A stretch of 64,000 nucleotides of DNA from Flavobacterium amnicola (GTDB taxonomy: Bacteria > Bacteroidota > Bacteroidia > Flavobacteriales > Flavobacteriaceae): contig NZ_SBKO01000002.1 of the NCBI RefSeq assembly GCF_004122165.1, forward strand, positions 248,001 to 312,000. The letters run 5' to 3'. A model generated the notes under the pieces. That model was not told the origin of the DNA. It did not search any database and saw only the letters and a list, made by a program, of their open reading frames with translations. This document shows, piece after piece, positions 36,958 to 44,827 of the stretch (positions are counted from its first letter, which is position 1; each line of letters begins with the position of its first letter). The position numbers were made by a program, and so were the translations under genes.

Positions 36958-37004
36958 ATTTGTATATACAAATAAAAAATAGTCATACATTTGTACATAC
37001 AAAT
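36958..37004. promoter_or_regulatory. Tandem MarR operators overlapping the MarR promoter
   Basis: Two 16-bp palindromes: ATTTGTATATACAAAT (36958-36973, perfect) and ATTTGTACATACAAAT (36989-37004, one mismatched pair), 31 bp centre to centre, three helical turns. The first covers a TTTG -33 element and the second covers the -7 element TACATTTG (36986-36993). Confidence 0.8.
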
Positions 37005-37013
37005 TTCAGAAAG

Positions 37014-37466
37014 ATGAAAATTGAAGATGAAATAAAAAGTACGGTAGAATTATCATTGGCAAAAAAGGTTTTATTAAATCTTTCCTATACCCGAAACATG
37101 GTAGGTGATTGTTTTTTAGAAATCTTAAAACCTTATGATTTATCCGGTGAACAGTATAATGTGCTTCGTATTTTAAGAGGTCAAAAAGGGAAACCCGCAA
37201 ATATGGCTTGTATTCAGGAGCGAATGATTGCCAAAACCAGTAATACCACACGATTGGTTGACAAACTATTAAATAAAGAATTTGTAATTCGAAAAGTGTG
37301 TCCGGAAAATCGAAGAAAAATGGAAATAACCATCACGGACAAAGGATTAGCCATCCTAGCCGAATTGGATCCAAAAGTGATCGCACATGAAAATTCGTTC
37401 GCTGAAAAACTTTCGGCATCAGAATTGCAACAGTTAAATGAATTATTAGAAAAATACAGAAGTTAA
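37014..37466 (+). CDS. MarR family transcriptional regulator
   Basis: 150 residues from the ATG at 37014. Winged-helix core: LSGEQYNVLRILRGQKGKPANMACIQERMIAKTSNTTRLVDKLLNKEFVIRKVCPENRRKMEITITDKG, with the recognition helix NTTRLVDKLL and the Asn-Arg-Arg wing typical of the family. An in-frame TTG at 36960 lies within the first operator and is rejected; the chosen ATG is 20 nt after TACATTTG. Leads an operon with a nitroreductase gene (4 nt away) and yceI; tandem palindromes over its promoter point to autorepression, probably relieved by an electrophile or phenolic compound as for other MarR-nitroreductase pairs. Confidence 0.9.
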   Translation: MKIEDEIKSTVELSLAKKVLLNLSYTRNMVGDCFLEILKPYDLSGEQYNVLRILRGQKGKPANMACIQERMIAKTSNTTRLVDKLLNKEFVIRKVCPENRRKMEITITDKGLAILAELDPKVIAHENSFAEKLSASELQQLNELLEKYRS

Positions 37467-37470
37467 ACAT

Positions 37471-38103
37471 ATGAGTAAATTTATAGAAAATCAGAATTGG
37501 CGTTATGCCACCAAAAAATTCGATGCAAGCAAAAAAATTGCTTCAGAAGATTTAGAAACGTTGAAAGAAGCGATTCGATTGAGTACTTCTTCTTACGGTC
37601 TGCAACCTTACAAAGTTTTTATTATCGAAGACGAAGCCATTCGTGAGCAATTAAAACCGGCTTCTTGGAATCAAAGTCAGATAACCGAAGCTTCTCAATT
37701 GATTGTTTTTGCTAATTATAGTAATTTAGACGAATCAATTATTGACAAGTATATTAACAGAATTAGTCAAACGAGAGAAATTCCAACCGAAAGTCTTCAA
37801 GGATATGGCGATTTTATGAAAGCTAAAATTTTAGGTTTAACCCCAGAACAACAATCCGTTTGGACAGCAAAACAAACCTATTTGGCTTTAGGAAATCTAA
37901 TCAATGCGGCGGCGGAATTAAAAATCGACGTAACTCCAATGGAAGGTTTTGAACCAGAAAAGTACAATGAAATTTTACAATTAAACGAGTTAAATCTGAA
38001 TGCGTCACTAGTGGCAACTATTGGTTACCGCCATGAAGAAGACAGCAACCAGCACGTTAAAAAAGTGCGAAAATCAAAAGAAGAATTATTTATAACTTTA
38101 TAA
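37471..38103 (+). CDS. NAD(P)H-dependent nitroreductase family protein
   Basis: 210 residues. FMN-dependent nitroreductase fold: NWRYATKKFDASKKI at the start, RLSTSSYGLQPYKVFIIED with the Ser/Tyr FMN-contact segment, KQTYLALGNLINAAAELKIDVTPMEGF and VATIGYRHEEDSN near the end. Similar to NfsB/YdgI-like oxidoreductases that reduce quinones, nitroaromatics or enones. Cytoplasmic. It follows marR by 4 nt. Confidence 0.9.
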   Translation: MSKFIENQNWRYATKKFDASKKIASEDLETLKEAIRLSTSSYGLQPYKVFIIEDEAIREQLKPASWNQSQITEASQLIVFANYSNLDESIIDKYINRISQTREIPTESLQGYGDFMKAKILGLTPEQQSVWTAKQTYLALGNLINAAAELKIDVTPMEGFEPEKYNEILQLNELNLNASLVATIGYRHEEDSNQHVKKVRKSKEELFITL

Positions 38104-38130
38104 CAATTACTAATTAAAAACAATTTAAAA

Positions 38131-38703
38131 ATGAACAAATTAAAATCAATTGCATTAGCATTAGTAGTAGCTTTAGGAACAGTAACAGCTACAGCTCAAA
38201 CGTCAACAAAAGTAGACGCATCAAAAAGTAAAGTACTTTGGTTAGCTAAAAAAGTAGGTGGTCAACACAATGGTGATATCAACTTAAAAGAAGGAACTTT
38301 AATTTTCAAAGGTAAAAAATTAGTGGGTGGTAACTTTACAGTTGACATGAACTCTATTAACACTACAGATTTACAAGGAGAATGGAAAGGAAAATTAGAC
38401 GGACACTTAAAAGCAGATGATTTCTTCGGTGTAGAGAAATTCCCAACTTCTACTTTAGTATTCAAAAAAATTGGAGCTAAAAAAGGTGCTGCTAACACTT
38501 ATGCAGTTGAAGCAGATTTAACAATAAAAGGCATTACTGCTCCTGTTACTTTTGATATTGTAGCAAACAAAGGTGTTGCAAATGCAACTTTAATGATTGA
38601 CAGAACTAAATATGATATCAAATATGCTTCTAAAAACTTTGGTGCTTTAGCAGACAAAGCTATTGATGATGAATTTGAATTAAAAGTTCAATTAAAATAC
38701 TAA
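38131..38703 (+). CDS. YceI family periplasmic lipid-binding protein
   Basis: 190 residues with signal peptide ending at TATAQ near residue 23. The mature protein is a lipocalin-like beta barrel of the YceI type: KVLWLAKKVGGQHNGDINLKEGTL, FTVDMNSINTTD, HLKADDFFGVEKFPTSTLVF and LTIKGITAPVTFDI. Members bind polyisoprenoids or similar lipids. It is 27 nt after the nitroreductase gene and shares the MarR-controlled promoter. Confidence 0.92.
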   Translation: MNKLKSIALALVVALGTVTATAQTSTKVDASKSKVLWLAKKVGGQHNGDINLKEGTLIFKGKKLVGGNFTVDMNSINTTDLQGEWKGKLDGHLKADDFFGVEKFPTSTLVFKKIGAKKGAANTYAVEADLTIKGITAPVTFDIVANKGVANATLMIDRTKYDIKYASKNFGALADKAIDDEFELKVQLKY

Positions 38704-38727
38704 TCAAATCCGAATTTGATCCAAATT

Positions 38728-38755
38728 AAAAAGTCCCGATTTATCGGGACTTTTT
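38728..38755. terminator. Bidirectional terminator between yceI and HTH cassette 1
   Basis: Stem AAAAAGTCCCGAT / ATCGGGACTTTTT with a 2-nt loop and T runs both ways. Confidence 0.85.
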
Positions 38756-38965
38756 TTATTTATCTGTTTGGTATTCTAAAATATCTCCGGGTTGACAATC
38801 CAATGCTTTACATATTGCTTCCAAAGTACTAAAACGAATGGCTTTGGCCTTTCCCGTTTTGAGTATCGATACATTGGAAAGTGTCAAATCAATTTTTTCA
38901 GACAACTCATTTAACGACATTTTGCGTTTGGCCATCATGACATCTAAGTTTACAATAATTCCCAT
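38756..38965 (-). CDS. Small XRE/Cro-type HTH regulator, cassette 1
   Basis: 69 residues, little more than one HTH: MAKRKMSLNELSEKIDLTLSNVSILKTGKAKAIRFSTLEAICKALDCQPGDILEY. Nearly the same protein as the one at 43796-44002 (same length within one residue, identical SILKTGKAK, IRF and LEAIC..L.CQPGDILEY). Three bases after the DUF2975 stop, so translated together. DUF2975 plus a tiny XRE HTH is a recurrent pair (YoaS/YozG of Bacillus, to my recollection); the HTH probably binds the 21-bp-spaced repeats upstream and the membrane partner modulates it. Confidence 0.88.
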   Translation of the reverse strand: MGIIVNLDVMMAKRKMSLNELSEKIDLTLSNVSILKTGKAKAIRFSTLEAICKALDCQPGDILEYQTDK

Positions 38966-38968
38966 GTG

Positions 38969-39523
38969 CTAAATTGTTAATTCGCTTTCTTCTTGTAATT
39001 CGATACCCTTTTTGAATATTTGTGCAATTACAAAAAGAATAACTGTCATAAATAACCAAACCCCAGCCCCATCAATATGCAATTCTTCAATATCTTGTAG
39101 TTTTAACCCATAACTTGACAGCCCTCTTACCACTTTTGTCCCCCATGATGAAAAAAATCCAATTCCAAATGATAAATAAGCGAGTGTTAAAATAAGCTTC
39201 CTAAATATTTCATTAAATGGTGCCGCAATATTAAAATTCTTGTTTAGAAAAACTCTTATAATAGAATAGAATAAAATTACCTTTAAGTAAGCAGCAATTA
39301 TAACTATACAACTCAACGTTATGTACTGCGTTTCATTGAAACGATATACTTCTGTTAAATCTATTGCTCTCCAAAATTTAGCTGCATCTTCAGGTTGAAG
39401 TGTTAAAGTAGCAATTGTTTTTGTAAGTAATCCTGTAGCATCTATTGCTAATCCAACAAAAATAATCCACAAAATTACATGCAGAATTAGAAGTATTGTT
39501 TTGGTACCAATTTTAATTTCCAT
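38969..39523 (-). CDS. DUF2975 membrane protein, cassette 1
   Basis: 184 residues from the ATG at 39523. Four membrane helices (about 8-30, 68-92, 108-128, 152-172) with short loops, and C-terminal FKKGIELQEESELTI, which mirrors FEQGVNLQVEQDLYI of the second copy. The open frame continues to a TTG at 39547 that is not supported. Role unknown; it is always coupled here with the small HTH gene that follows, which suggests a membrane sensor or sequestering partner. Confidence 0.82.
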   Translation of the reverse strand: MEIKIGTKTILLILHVILWIIFVGLAIDATGLLTKTIATLTLQPEDAAKFWRAIDLTEVYRFNETQYITLSCIVIIAAYLKVILFYSIIRVFLNKNFNIAAPFNEIFRKLILTLAYLSFGIGFFSSWGTKVVRGLSSYGLKLQDIEELHIDGAGVWLFMTVILFVIAQIFKKGIELQEESELTI

Positions 39524-39556
39524 AATAATTGTTTTAAAGTTTAACAAAGTAAAAAT

Positions 39557-39587
39557 AATAAATTTTTATTGATAAACAATAAATTTT
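39557..39587 (-). promoter_or_regulatory. Direct repeats over the promoter of HTH cassette 1
   Basis: AATAAATTTT occurs at 39557-39566 and 39578-39587, exactly 21 bp apart (two helical turns). On the minus strand a TTG (39577-39579) is followed after 19 nt by TATTTTTA, one base off TAnnTTTG; the repeats overlap both. Same layout as cassette 2. Confidence 0.6.
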
Positions 39588-39620
39588 AATTTTTTTTAAA
39601 TAAATAATAAAAATAAAAAA

Positions 39621-39646
39621 GCCTCACTTATACTAATAAATGAGGC
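39621..39646 (-). terminator. Terminator of the ABC/M1-peptidase operon
   Basis: Stem GCCTCA / TGAGGC with an extended imperfect upper part, 28 nt past the stop at 39674, followed by six Ts on the minus strand. Confidence 0.75.
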
Positions 39647-39673
39647 AATACTAATTTTGATTTAACTACACTT

Positions 39674-42600
39674 TTACTTTTCAAAAAGCGATTTAATCGT
39701 TTCATGATGTTTTGTATCAGAGACTTGATACACTTCTTTTAAAAAATCTGTAGAACTTGGTTTCATATTGGGATAACGGTTTGTATTTAAAAAACTACGT
39801 AAAGCTTTATTTACTTTGTCTTCACCAATTAATTCACTCAATTTATACATCGCTACCGCTCCTTTTGAATATGCGATATGGGTTAAATTACCCGTAACTT
39901 TCAGTAAGGGAATATCTCCTGAAAACCCTTTTTCACTTTCAAAAATATCCTGATGGATCGCAACCGTTTCTTCTACTTTTTGCTTTCCATACATTTTTTT
40001 GAGTAACATCAATTCGGTGTACATGGCTAAAGTTTCGGTAAGCATGGCATCCCCTTCTCTCGCATCGGGATCAATTTGAGAATTACCCCACCACAAATGC
40101 GCTAATTCATGTCCCGCCAATTCATTAATGACATCTTGTTTTTTATCGGCTAGAATATTACAATGAAACGACATATTTTCATTCATAAAAATGGTAGCTG
40201 GGTACGCTGTTGCATTAAAACCTTGTGTAAAACCCGAAATTTCAGCAAATCGAATGGTTTTAAAGGGATACTTTCCGAAATTAGCTTCACAATAATCCAT
40301 CGTGAATTTAGCATTTTTAATCAAATGGAATACGTTCTCATGATGTGTAGGATGGTAATACACTTCAACTATTTTGCCGTTATATCTTTCTTTTTTCATT
40401 GCGTAATTGGCCGAAGAAATGGCAAATCGGAACGGAATGGCATCGGTTTTAAACTGAAATACATTGCGGTTGCTTTCTTTCCATTGCTTGGTTAGTTCCC
40501 CTACTCCAATTGCGGTTTGATTGGCTTCTGTAGAAACAATCATATCAAGTGAAATAAAATCATTGTTGGGAATTTTCGGAGCGTCTAATGGTTTTACCAG
40601 AGTTCTTTCCCCTAAATTATAACGCTTTCTAACACTTTTTTCTTCAATTTCTTTGGAAGCGAGATAGCCTATTAGAGGATAATTCCGACTAATGCGCATA
40701 AAACTTCCATTTTCGACAATAGCATTAAACGATTGATGTCCATTTACAGGTTTCCACTGGTACAATAATTCAAAATCTAAGGTTAGTTTTTGACTTGGTA
40801 ATAAGTTTTTTTTCAATCGAATAATTTGATATTGATTCTTAACTAAAATAGGTCCGTTTTCAGTATGTAACACCGCATTCTTAATACTAAAATCATCAGA
40901 AAAATTGAATAAAATTTCATCAATTGATTGGGATGTTTTGTTTTCTAAAACATAATTCCCTTTTATAGCATAAGCATTTTGGGAAGGAAACAAATCTACT
41001 CTCGTTGTCACATTGGTAATACTTGGTTGCGGTTTACTTTGAAAAATTCGGAATTGCTTTTCATAATGTACTTGTTGCATTTCCGCTTTATCCCTGTCTT
41101 TTGGAATATATTCTGAAATTAATTGCTGGCCTAAGTAAGAAGCGAATCCAATACCGAAAAACACGATTATCCAAAACGAAAAGGTTCGAATGGCTTTTTT
41201 ACTTTGATGCATCAAATACATTAAAAATAAAACGATTACGAATCCGAAAAACAATCGCTGCTGAAATACATTTTCATAACGTCCAAAGCCATTCATATCG
41301 CTGTAATCGAAAGAAATAGTCTGTAAAAATTTAAGCAATGGATATTTGATAATTACTTTTCCTAGTGTAGTTGTCATCACTAACACAAAAACTCCCGAAA
41401 CCGCCAATGCTAAATACTTATTCCGAAGTATTTTTTGAAGTAGTAATGCGAATCCGCTGACAAGAATCAGAGGAAACGTAGTAAATAAAAACGTTTTGGC
41501 ATAGACCTTCCATTCGATTATTGGATAGTTGTACAGCCACTGAAAAACAATTCCTTCCAAAATCAAAACAAGTGTAAATACAACGCTGAAAATGATTAAC
41601 GTCAACCAAATGGACCAGAATTTCAAAGTATAATTCGCCGTACATTCTTCTATAAAATGGAAATTTGAATTTTTACTTCGCCAATACAAATCGTTGGCAT
41701 AAAAAACCAAAACCAACGCCCCTAGAACATAAAAATTTTGAATAATAGTCGACACCATTAAGCCTGACGAAGCGTATTTTTGAGGCAATCGAATTCCTTT
41801 TTCAATTTCAGCATACATTTCCATTCCGACAGCAAAAAGCAGACTCAAAACAATCAAAACAAAGGGAATGCTTTTTAATATATACGTTCCATTCATCTTC
41901 ACAAATGAAAAAAACGATAGCAGATTGACATAAACTGATTTTTCTGTGGAAACAAATTCAAATGGTAAATTTAAAACTCCTTCACTAGCAATTTGCTTTA
42001 CTTTGGATGACTTCACTTTCCTAGAAACTGAAAAATTTCGGGTAATTAAAATCAACAGTACTACTGAAATGAAAAGAATGCCTATTCTATTGGTTAGTAA
42101 AATCCCACCTGCTGTAATAACAGAGTTTCGTTGCACAATGGTTTGATGAGCTGTTTGATAGAAAAATGCGGATAAACCAAAAGGATCAAAAATGGCCGAA
42201 AGCAATTGGGCGTTTTTTGACTGAGGCAATTGATTCGCCATAAAAGGAGAACTCGAAAACAACAAGCTCACCATATAAAAAACATACAGCAGTAAACCGC
42301 TTACGTAAACAAAAAGCTTATTCTTTGTCGACCAAGCAACAACAGTAGTAATTACAACGACAAAAAAAGTATTGATTGCCGAAAATAGAAGTAACGGAAT
42401 TAGGTAATAAGTAAGATTAAAAGCCACACTTTTCATTCCGACCGAGGACAATTCCCTACCTATAAAAAAGCTAAGCGTTAGTAAAAACGTAAATCCGAAG
42501 CTCAATATAAAAATGGAAACAAATCGGCTCCAAAGAAATTGTTTTTTCGAAATAGGCAATGAAAAATAAATGTGATTCAGATTATAATCAATCTCTTTTA

Positions 42601-42826
42601 AGGCCAATTGTGCAGAAAATAATGTGGAAAAAAACAGGCTCGATAGACTCAGAAATGCCGTGATGAATGCTATTTGATACGGTGAGTTATACGCTAGGTT
42701 TTCACTCAATGTAAAACGAGCAGTACTACCTCCAAAAATGCCAAAACTGAGTAAAGCCAGTACTAAAAGTAGAAACCGACAGTTTTTACCATACGATTTC
42801 AAATCAAATACAATCATTGTTTTCAT
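39674..42826 (-). CDS. ABC-2 permease fused to an M1-type (gluzincin) peptidase domain
   Basis: 1050 residues. The first 575 hold two sets of about six membrane helices typical of ABC-2 permeases (near 15-35, 50-70, 100-125, 145-170, 178-200, 250-270; then 325-345, 370-390, 415-440 and on to about 570). The last 450 residues are a periplasm-facing M1-like region with zinc motif HELAH at 906-910 and a third-ligand candidate Glu931, then YSKGAVAMYKLSELIG. Two deviations: Glu lies 21 residues after the second His instead of 19, and the GAMEN exopeptidase motif is replaced by GFNATAYP at 869-876. Overlaps the ATPase gene by 4 nt. Fusions of this type occur in Bacteroidota; substrate unknown. Confidence 0.86.
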   Translation of the reverse strand: MKTMIVFDLKSYGKNCRFLLLVLALLSFGIFGGSTARFTLSENLAYNSPYQIAFITAFLSLSSLFFSTLFSAQLALKEIDYNLNHIYFSLPISKKQFLWSRFVSIFILSFGFTFLLTLSFFIGRELSSVGMKSVAFNLTYYLIPLLLFSAINTFFVVVITTVVAWSTKNKLFVYVSGLLLYVFYMVSLLFSSSPFMANQLPQSKNAQLLSAIFDPFGLSAFFYQTAHQTIVQRNSVITAGGILLTNRIGILFISVVLLILITRNFSVSRKVKSSKVKQIASEGVLNLPFEFVSTEKSVYVNLLSFFSFVKMNGTYILKSIPFVLIVLSLLFAVGMEMYAEIEKGIRLPQKYASSGLMVSTIIQNFYVLGALVLVFYANDLYWRSKNSNFHFIEECTANYTLKFWSIWLTLIIFSVVFTLVLILEGIVFQWLYNYPIIEWKVYAKTFLFTTFPLILVSGFALLLQKILRNKYLALAVSGVFVLVMTTTLGKVIIKYPLLKFLQTISFDYSDMNGFGRYENVFQQRLFFGFVIVLFLMYLMHQSKKAIRTFSFWIIVFFGIGFASYLGQQLISEYIPKDRDKAEMQQVHYEKQFRIFQSKPQPSITNVTTRVDLFPSQNAYAIKGNYVLENKTSQSIDEILFNFSDDFSIKNAVLHTENGPILVKNQYQIIRLKKNLLPSQKLTLDFELLYQWKPVNGHQSFNAIVENGSFMRISRNYPLIGYLASKEIEEKSVRKRYNLGERTLVKPLDAPKIPNNDFISLDMIVSTEANQTAIGVGELTKQWKESNRNVFQFKTDAIPFRFAISSANYAMKKERYNGKIVEVYYHPTHHENVFHLIKNAKFTMDYCEANFGKYPFKTIRFAEISGFTQGFNATAYPATIFMNENMSFHCNILADKKQDVINELAGHELAHLWWGNSQIDPDAREGDAMLTETLAMYTELMLLKKMYGKQKVEETVAIHQDIFESEKGFSGDIPLLKVTGNLTHIAYSKGAVAMYKLSELIGEDKVNKALRSFLNTNRYPNMKPSSTDFLKEVYQVSDTKHHETIKSLFEK

Positions 42827-43698
42827 ACTTCCATTTGATTTAAAGCATTGAAATAAACTGCTTCCAAAGTTGGATGTACCGCTTCAAAATCAGACAGAAA
42901 TTCTTCAGAAAACACTTGAATATTTAACTTTCCACCACTGTAATGGGAGGCAATGACATTGAAGTTTCTGTTATACTGCTCTAATTGTTGCTTTTCAATT
43001 TGTTTTTGCCAAATTTTTCCTTCCAATTCATTTACAAAATCGTTCGGATTCCCTTGTAGTAAAACTTTTCCGTTTTGCATAATGGCCATTTGAGAGCAAA
43101 GATTACGGACATCTTCAACCAAATGGGTGGAAAGAATCACGATACGCTCTGTTCCAATTTCAGAAAGTAATCCATTAAAACGGTTACGTTCTTCCGGATC
43201 TAAACCTGCTGTAGGCTCATCTACAATAATAATTTTAGGATTACCTAACAAGGCTTGTGCCACGCCAAATCGTTGACGCATTCCGCCCGAAAAAGTATAT
43301 ACTTCTTTGTTTTTATGAGAAGTTAAATTTACTTTTTCCAATAAAGAATCGATTTGATTTTTACGTTCCATTGCATTAGAAACTCCTTTCAAAATGGCAA
43401 TGTGATTCAATAAATCATACGCCGAAATCTTGGGATACACTCCAAAATCTTGAGGCAAAAAACCCAATTGCTCTTTAATAAATAGTGGGTTTTCCAAAAC
43501 ATTAATTCCATTGAGCAAAATTTCTCCCGAATCTGCCGATTGTAAACCAACGATAGTTCGCATTAATGATGATTTTCCTGCACCATTTGGACCTAATAAA
43601 CCAAACATTCCGTTTTCGATTTCTAACGAAATATTACACAACGCTAACCTACCATTCGAGTAGGTTTTGGTGAGATTTTTAATTGTTAAACTGTTCAT
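42823..43698 (-). CDS. ABC transporter ATP-binding protein for the permease-peptidase fusion
   Basis: 291 residues. Walker A GPNGAGKSS, Q-loop LGFLPQDFGVYPKISAYDLL, signature FSGGMRQRFGVAQALLG, Walker B IIIVDEPTAGLDPEER and switch STHLVED. The C-terminal 70 residues (from LEGKIWQKQIEKQQL) are the accessory domain of CcmA/NatA-like ATPases. It overlaps the next gene by 4 nt (ATGA), so the two form one exporter. It begins 97 nt after HTH cassette 2 with no clear promoter, so cassette 2 and the transporter may be one transcript. Confidence 0.92.
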   Translation of the reverse strand: MNSLTIKNLTKTYSNGRLALCNISLEIENGMFGLLGPNGAGKSSLMRTIVGLQSADSGEILLNGINVLENPLFIKEQLGFLPQDFGVYPKISAYDLLNHIAILKGVSNAMERKNQIDSLLEKVNLTSHKNKEVYTFSGGMRQRFGVAQALLGNPKIIIVDEPTAGLDPEERNRFNGLLSEIGTERIVILSTHLVEDVRNLCSQMAIMQNGKVLLQGNPNDFVNELEGKIWQKQIEKQQLEQYNRNFNVIASHYSGGKLNIQVFSEEFLSDFEAVHPTLEAVYFNALNQMEV

Positions 43699-43795
43699 TT
43701 TTTGATGATTATAATTGATTGATTATTTTTCGATTACAGCAAATAAATCCCTGTCGGTCGAAAAACCGAAACATTTAAATACTATGATGATTGAA

Positions 43796-44002
43796 TTATT
43801 CTTTTGTGTATTCTAGTATATCTCCTGGCTGACAATTAAGAGCTTCGCAAATGGCTTCTAAAGTATCAAATCGAATACCTTTGGCCTTACCGGTTTTTAA
43901 AATCGATAAATTAGCCGTTGTTATGCCAATTTTTTCAGCCAATTCTTTGCTTTGCATTTTGCGTTTCGCAAGCATTACATCAACATTTACAATTATTGCC
44001 AT
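43796..44002 (-). CDS. Small XRE/Cro-type HTH regulator, cassette 2
   Basis: 68 residues: MAKRKMQSKELAEKIGITTANLSILKTGKAKGIRFDTLEAICEALNCQPGDILEY preceded by a short strand MAIIVNVDVML... identical in design to cassette 1. Begins 2 nt after the DUF2975 stop. Probably represses its own promoter through the 14-bp repeats at 44552-44586. It lies directly upstream of the ABC transporter genes, so control of the exporter is the likely output. Confidence 0.88.
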   Translation of the reverse strand: MAIIVNVDVMLAKRKMQSKELAEKIGITTANLSILKTGKAKGIRFDTLEAICEALNCQPGDILEYTKE

Positions 44003-44004
44003 AA

Positions 44005-44520
44005 CTATATGTATAAATCTTGTTCGACTTGTAAATTCACTCCTTGTTCAAATATCGCTGCCATAAAATAGATAAATATCCCCATGATAGCATGTGCAAC
44101 AATCATGGCAAAAAAAGGAAAATCTTCTATGCTAATAAACGCCCAAATGATAGCAAATACAGGATATAATATCAAATTAAAAATATAAAACTGCTTTAAA
44201 TACTTTAATCCGTTTTGGGTAAACAAACGTTCCTGCTTAAACGTTTTAAAAACATTGCCGAGCACCCAAAAGAAAAGACCATAAAGTCCAAGACCAATTA
44301 CCATTTCAGCTACATATTCAAAAGAATATTCTGAGCCAAGCAAAAAATGGATATGGGTAAAAGGAAAATTAATAGCAAAACGATTGCGTTCCAATGTTTC
44401 AAAAAATGGTCCTTGGAAAAGACAATTTATTAAAGTGTAAATGGCCGTAACCAAATAACCAATGGCTACAATTTTTACTATTTTATCCAAAAAAGAAGCT
44501 ATAATTTTTACCGATTTCAT
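44005..44520 (-). CDS. DUF2975 membrane protein, cassette 2
   Basis: 171 residues from the ATG at 44520, 24 nt after the -7 element. Four membrane helices (about 12-32, 72-92, 112-132, 138-160), C-terminal FEQGVNLQVEQDLYI. An in-frame TTG at 44547 falls inside the promoter element and is rejected. Paralogue of the protein at 38969-39523, although less conserved than the paired HTH proteins. Confidence 0.82.
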   Translation of the reverse strand: MKSVKIIASFLDKIVKIVAIGYLVTAIYTLINCLFQGPFFETLERNRFAINFPFTHIHFLLGSEYSFEYVAEMVIGLGLYGLFFWVLGNVFKTFKQERLFTQNGLKYLKQFYIFNLILYPVFAIIWAFISIEDFPFFAMIVAHAIMGIFIYFMAAIFEQGVNLQVEQDLYI

Positions 44521-44544
44521 TAGTATTGATTTAAAATTAAAGTA

Positions 44545-44586
44545 CAAATATAATAATTAAATATCGTAAAACAATAATTAAATATC
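44545..44586 (-). promoter_or_regulatory. Promoter and 21-bp-phased direct repeats of HTH cassette 2
   Basis: AATAATTAAATATC occurs twice (44552-44565 and 44573-44586), 14 of 14 bases, exactly 21 bp apart. On the minus strand TTG (44572-44574), 19 nt, TATATTTG (44545-44552) forms a textbook promoter; one repeat lies between the two elements and the other spans and precedes the -33 TTG. Confidence 0.75.
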
Positions 44587-44623
44587 TTTTTATGTGTATT
44601 TTTAAACTTTAAGTAAAAATAAG

Positions 44624-44655
44624 TTGGATAGTTTAAAAAACATTCTATACATTTG
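44624..44655 (+). promoter_or_regulatory. trp operon promoter
   Basis: TTG at 44624-44626, 21 nt spacer, TACATTTG at 44648-44655. The leader peptide ATG follows 23 nt later. Confidence 0.75.
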
Positions 44656-44678
44656 CAAAGTACAATTACAATTAGAAA

Positions 44679-44735
44679 ATGAACAACATTTTAAACAATA
44701 CTTGGTGGTGGAATAACTTACGTCGAAAATCGTGA
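44679..44735 (+). CDS. trpL: trp operon leader peptide
   Basis: An 18-codon frame reading MNNILNNTWWWNNLRRKS then TGA. Three consecutive TGG codons (44703-44711) in such a short peptide between a promoter and a terminator hairpin upstream of trpE are the signature of ribosome-mediated attenuation: with scarce charged tRNA-Trp the ribosome stalls on WWW and the downstream RNA folds to avoid termination. Confidence 0.87.
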   Translation: MNNILNNTWWWNNLRRKS

Positions 44736-44739
44736 GCGA

Positions 44740-44775
44740 ATCCTCCTATCTGTATTTTTAAAACTAAAATAGATA
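44740..44775 (+). promoter_or_regulatory. Candidate antiterminator of the trp leader
   Basis: TATC..TATTTT (44747-44758) can pair with AAAATAGATA (44766-44775). ATCCTCC at 44740-44746 can pair either with the Trp-codon segment GGTGGAAT (with a T-T mismatch) or, in part, with GG at 44780-44781 at the base of the terminator. Folding judged by eye. Confidence 0.45.
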
Positions 44776-44808
44776 AAAAGGCTTGTCAATCACGACAAGC
44801 CTTTTTTT
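44775..44808 (+). terminator. trp attenuator terminator
   Basis: Stem AAAAAGGCTTGTC / GACAAGCCTTTTT (13 bp), 6-nt loop, then Ts; ends 20 nt before the trpE ATG and 40 nt after the leader peptide stop. Confidence 0.88.
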
Positions 44809-44827
44809 ATTGTCAAAAATCAACATT

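Noticed and set aside
43699..43795. Hairpin (TCGGT / ACCGA, about 43755-43770) between HTH cassette 2 and the ABC ATPase gene, considered as a terminator
   Set aside because: Only 5 bp of stem and no T run on the minus strand; it does not show that the transporter is transcribed separately.
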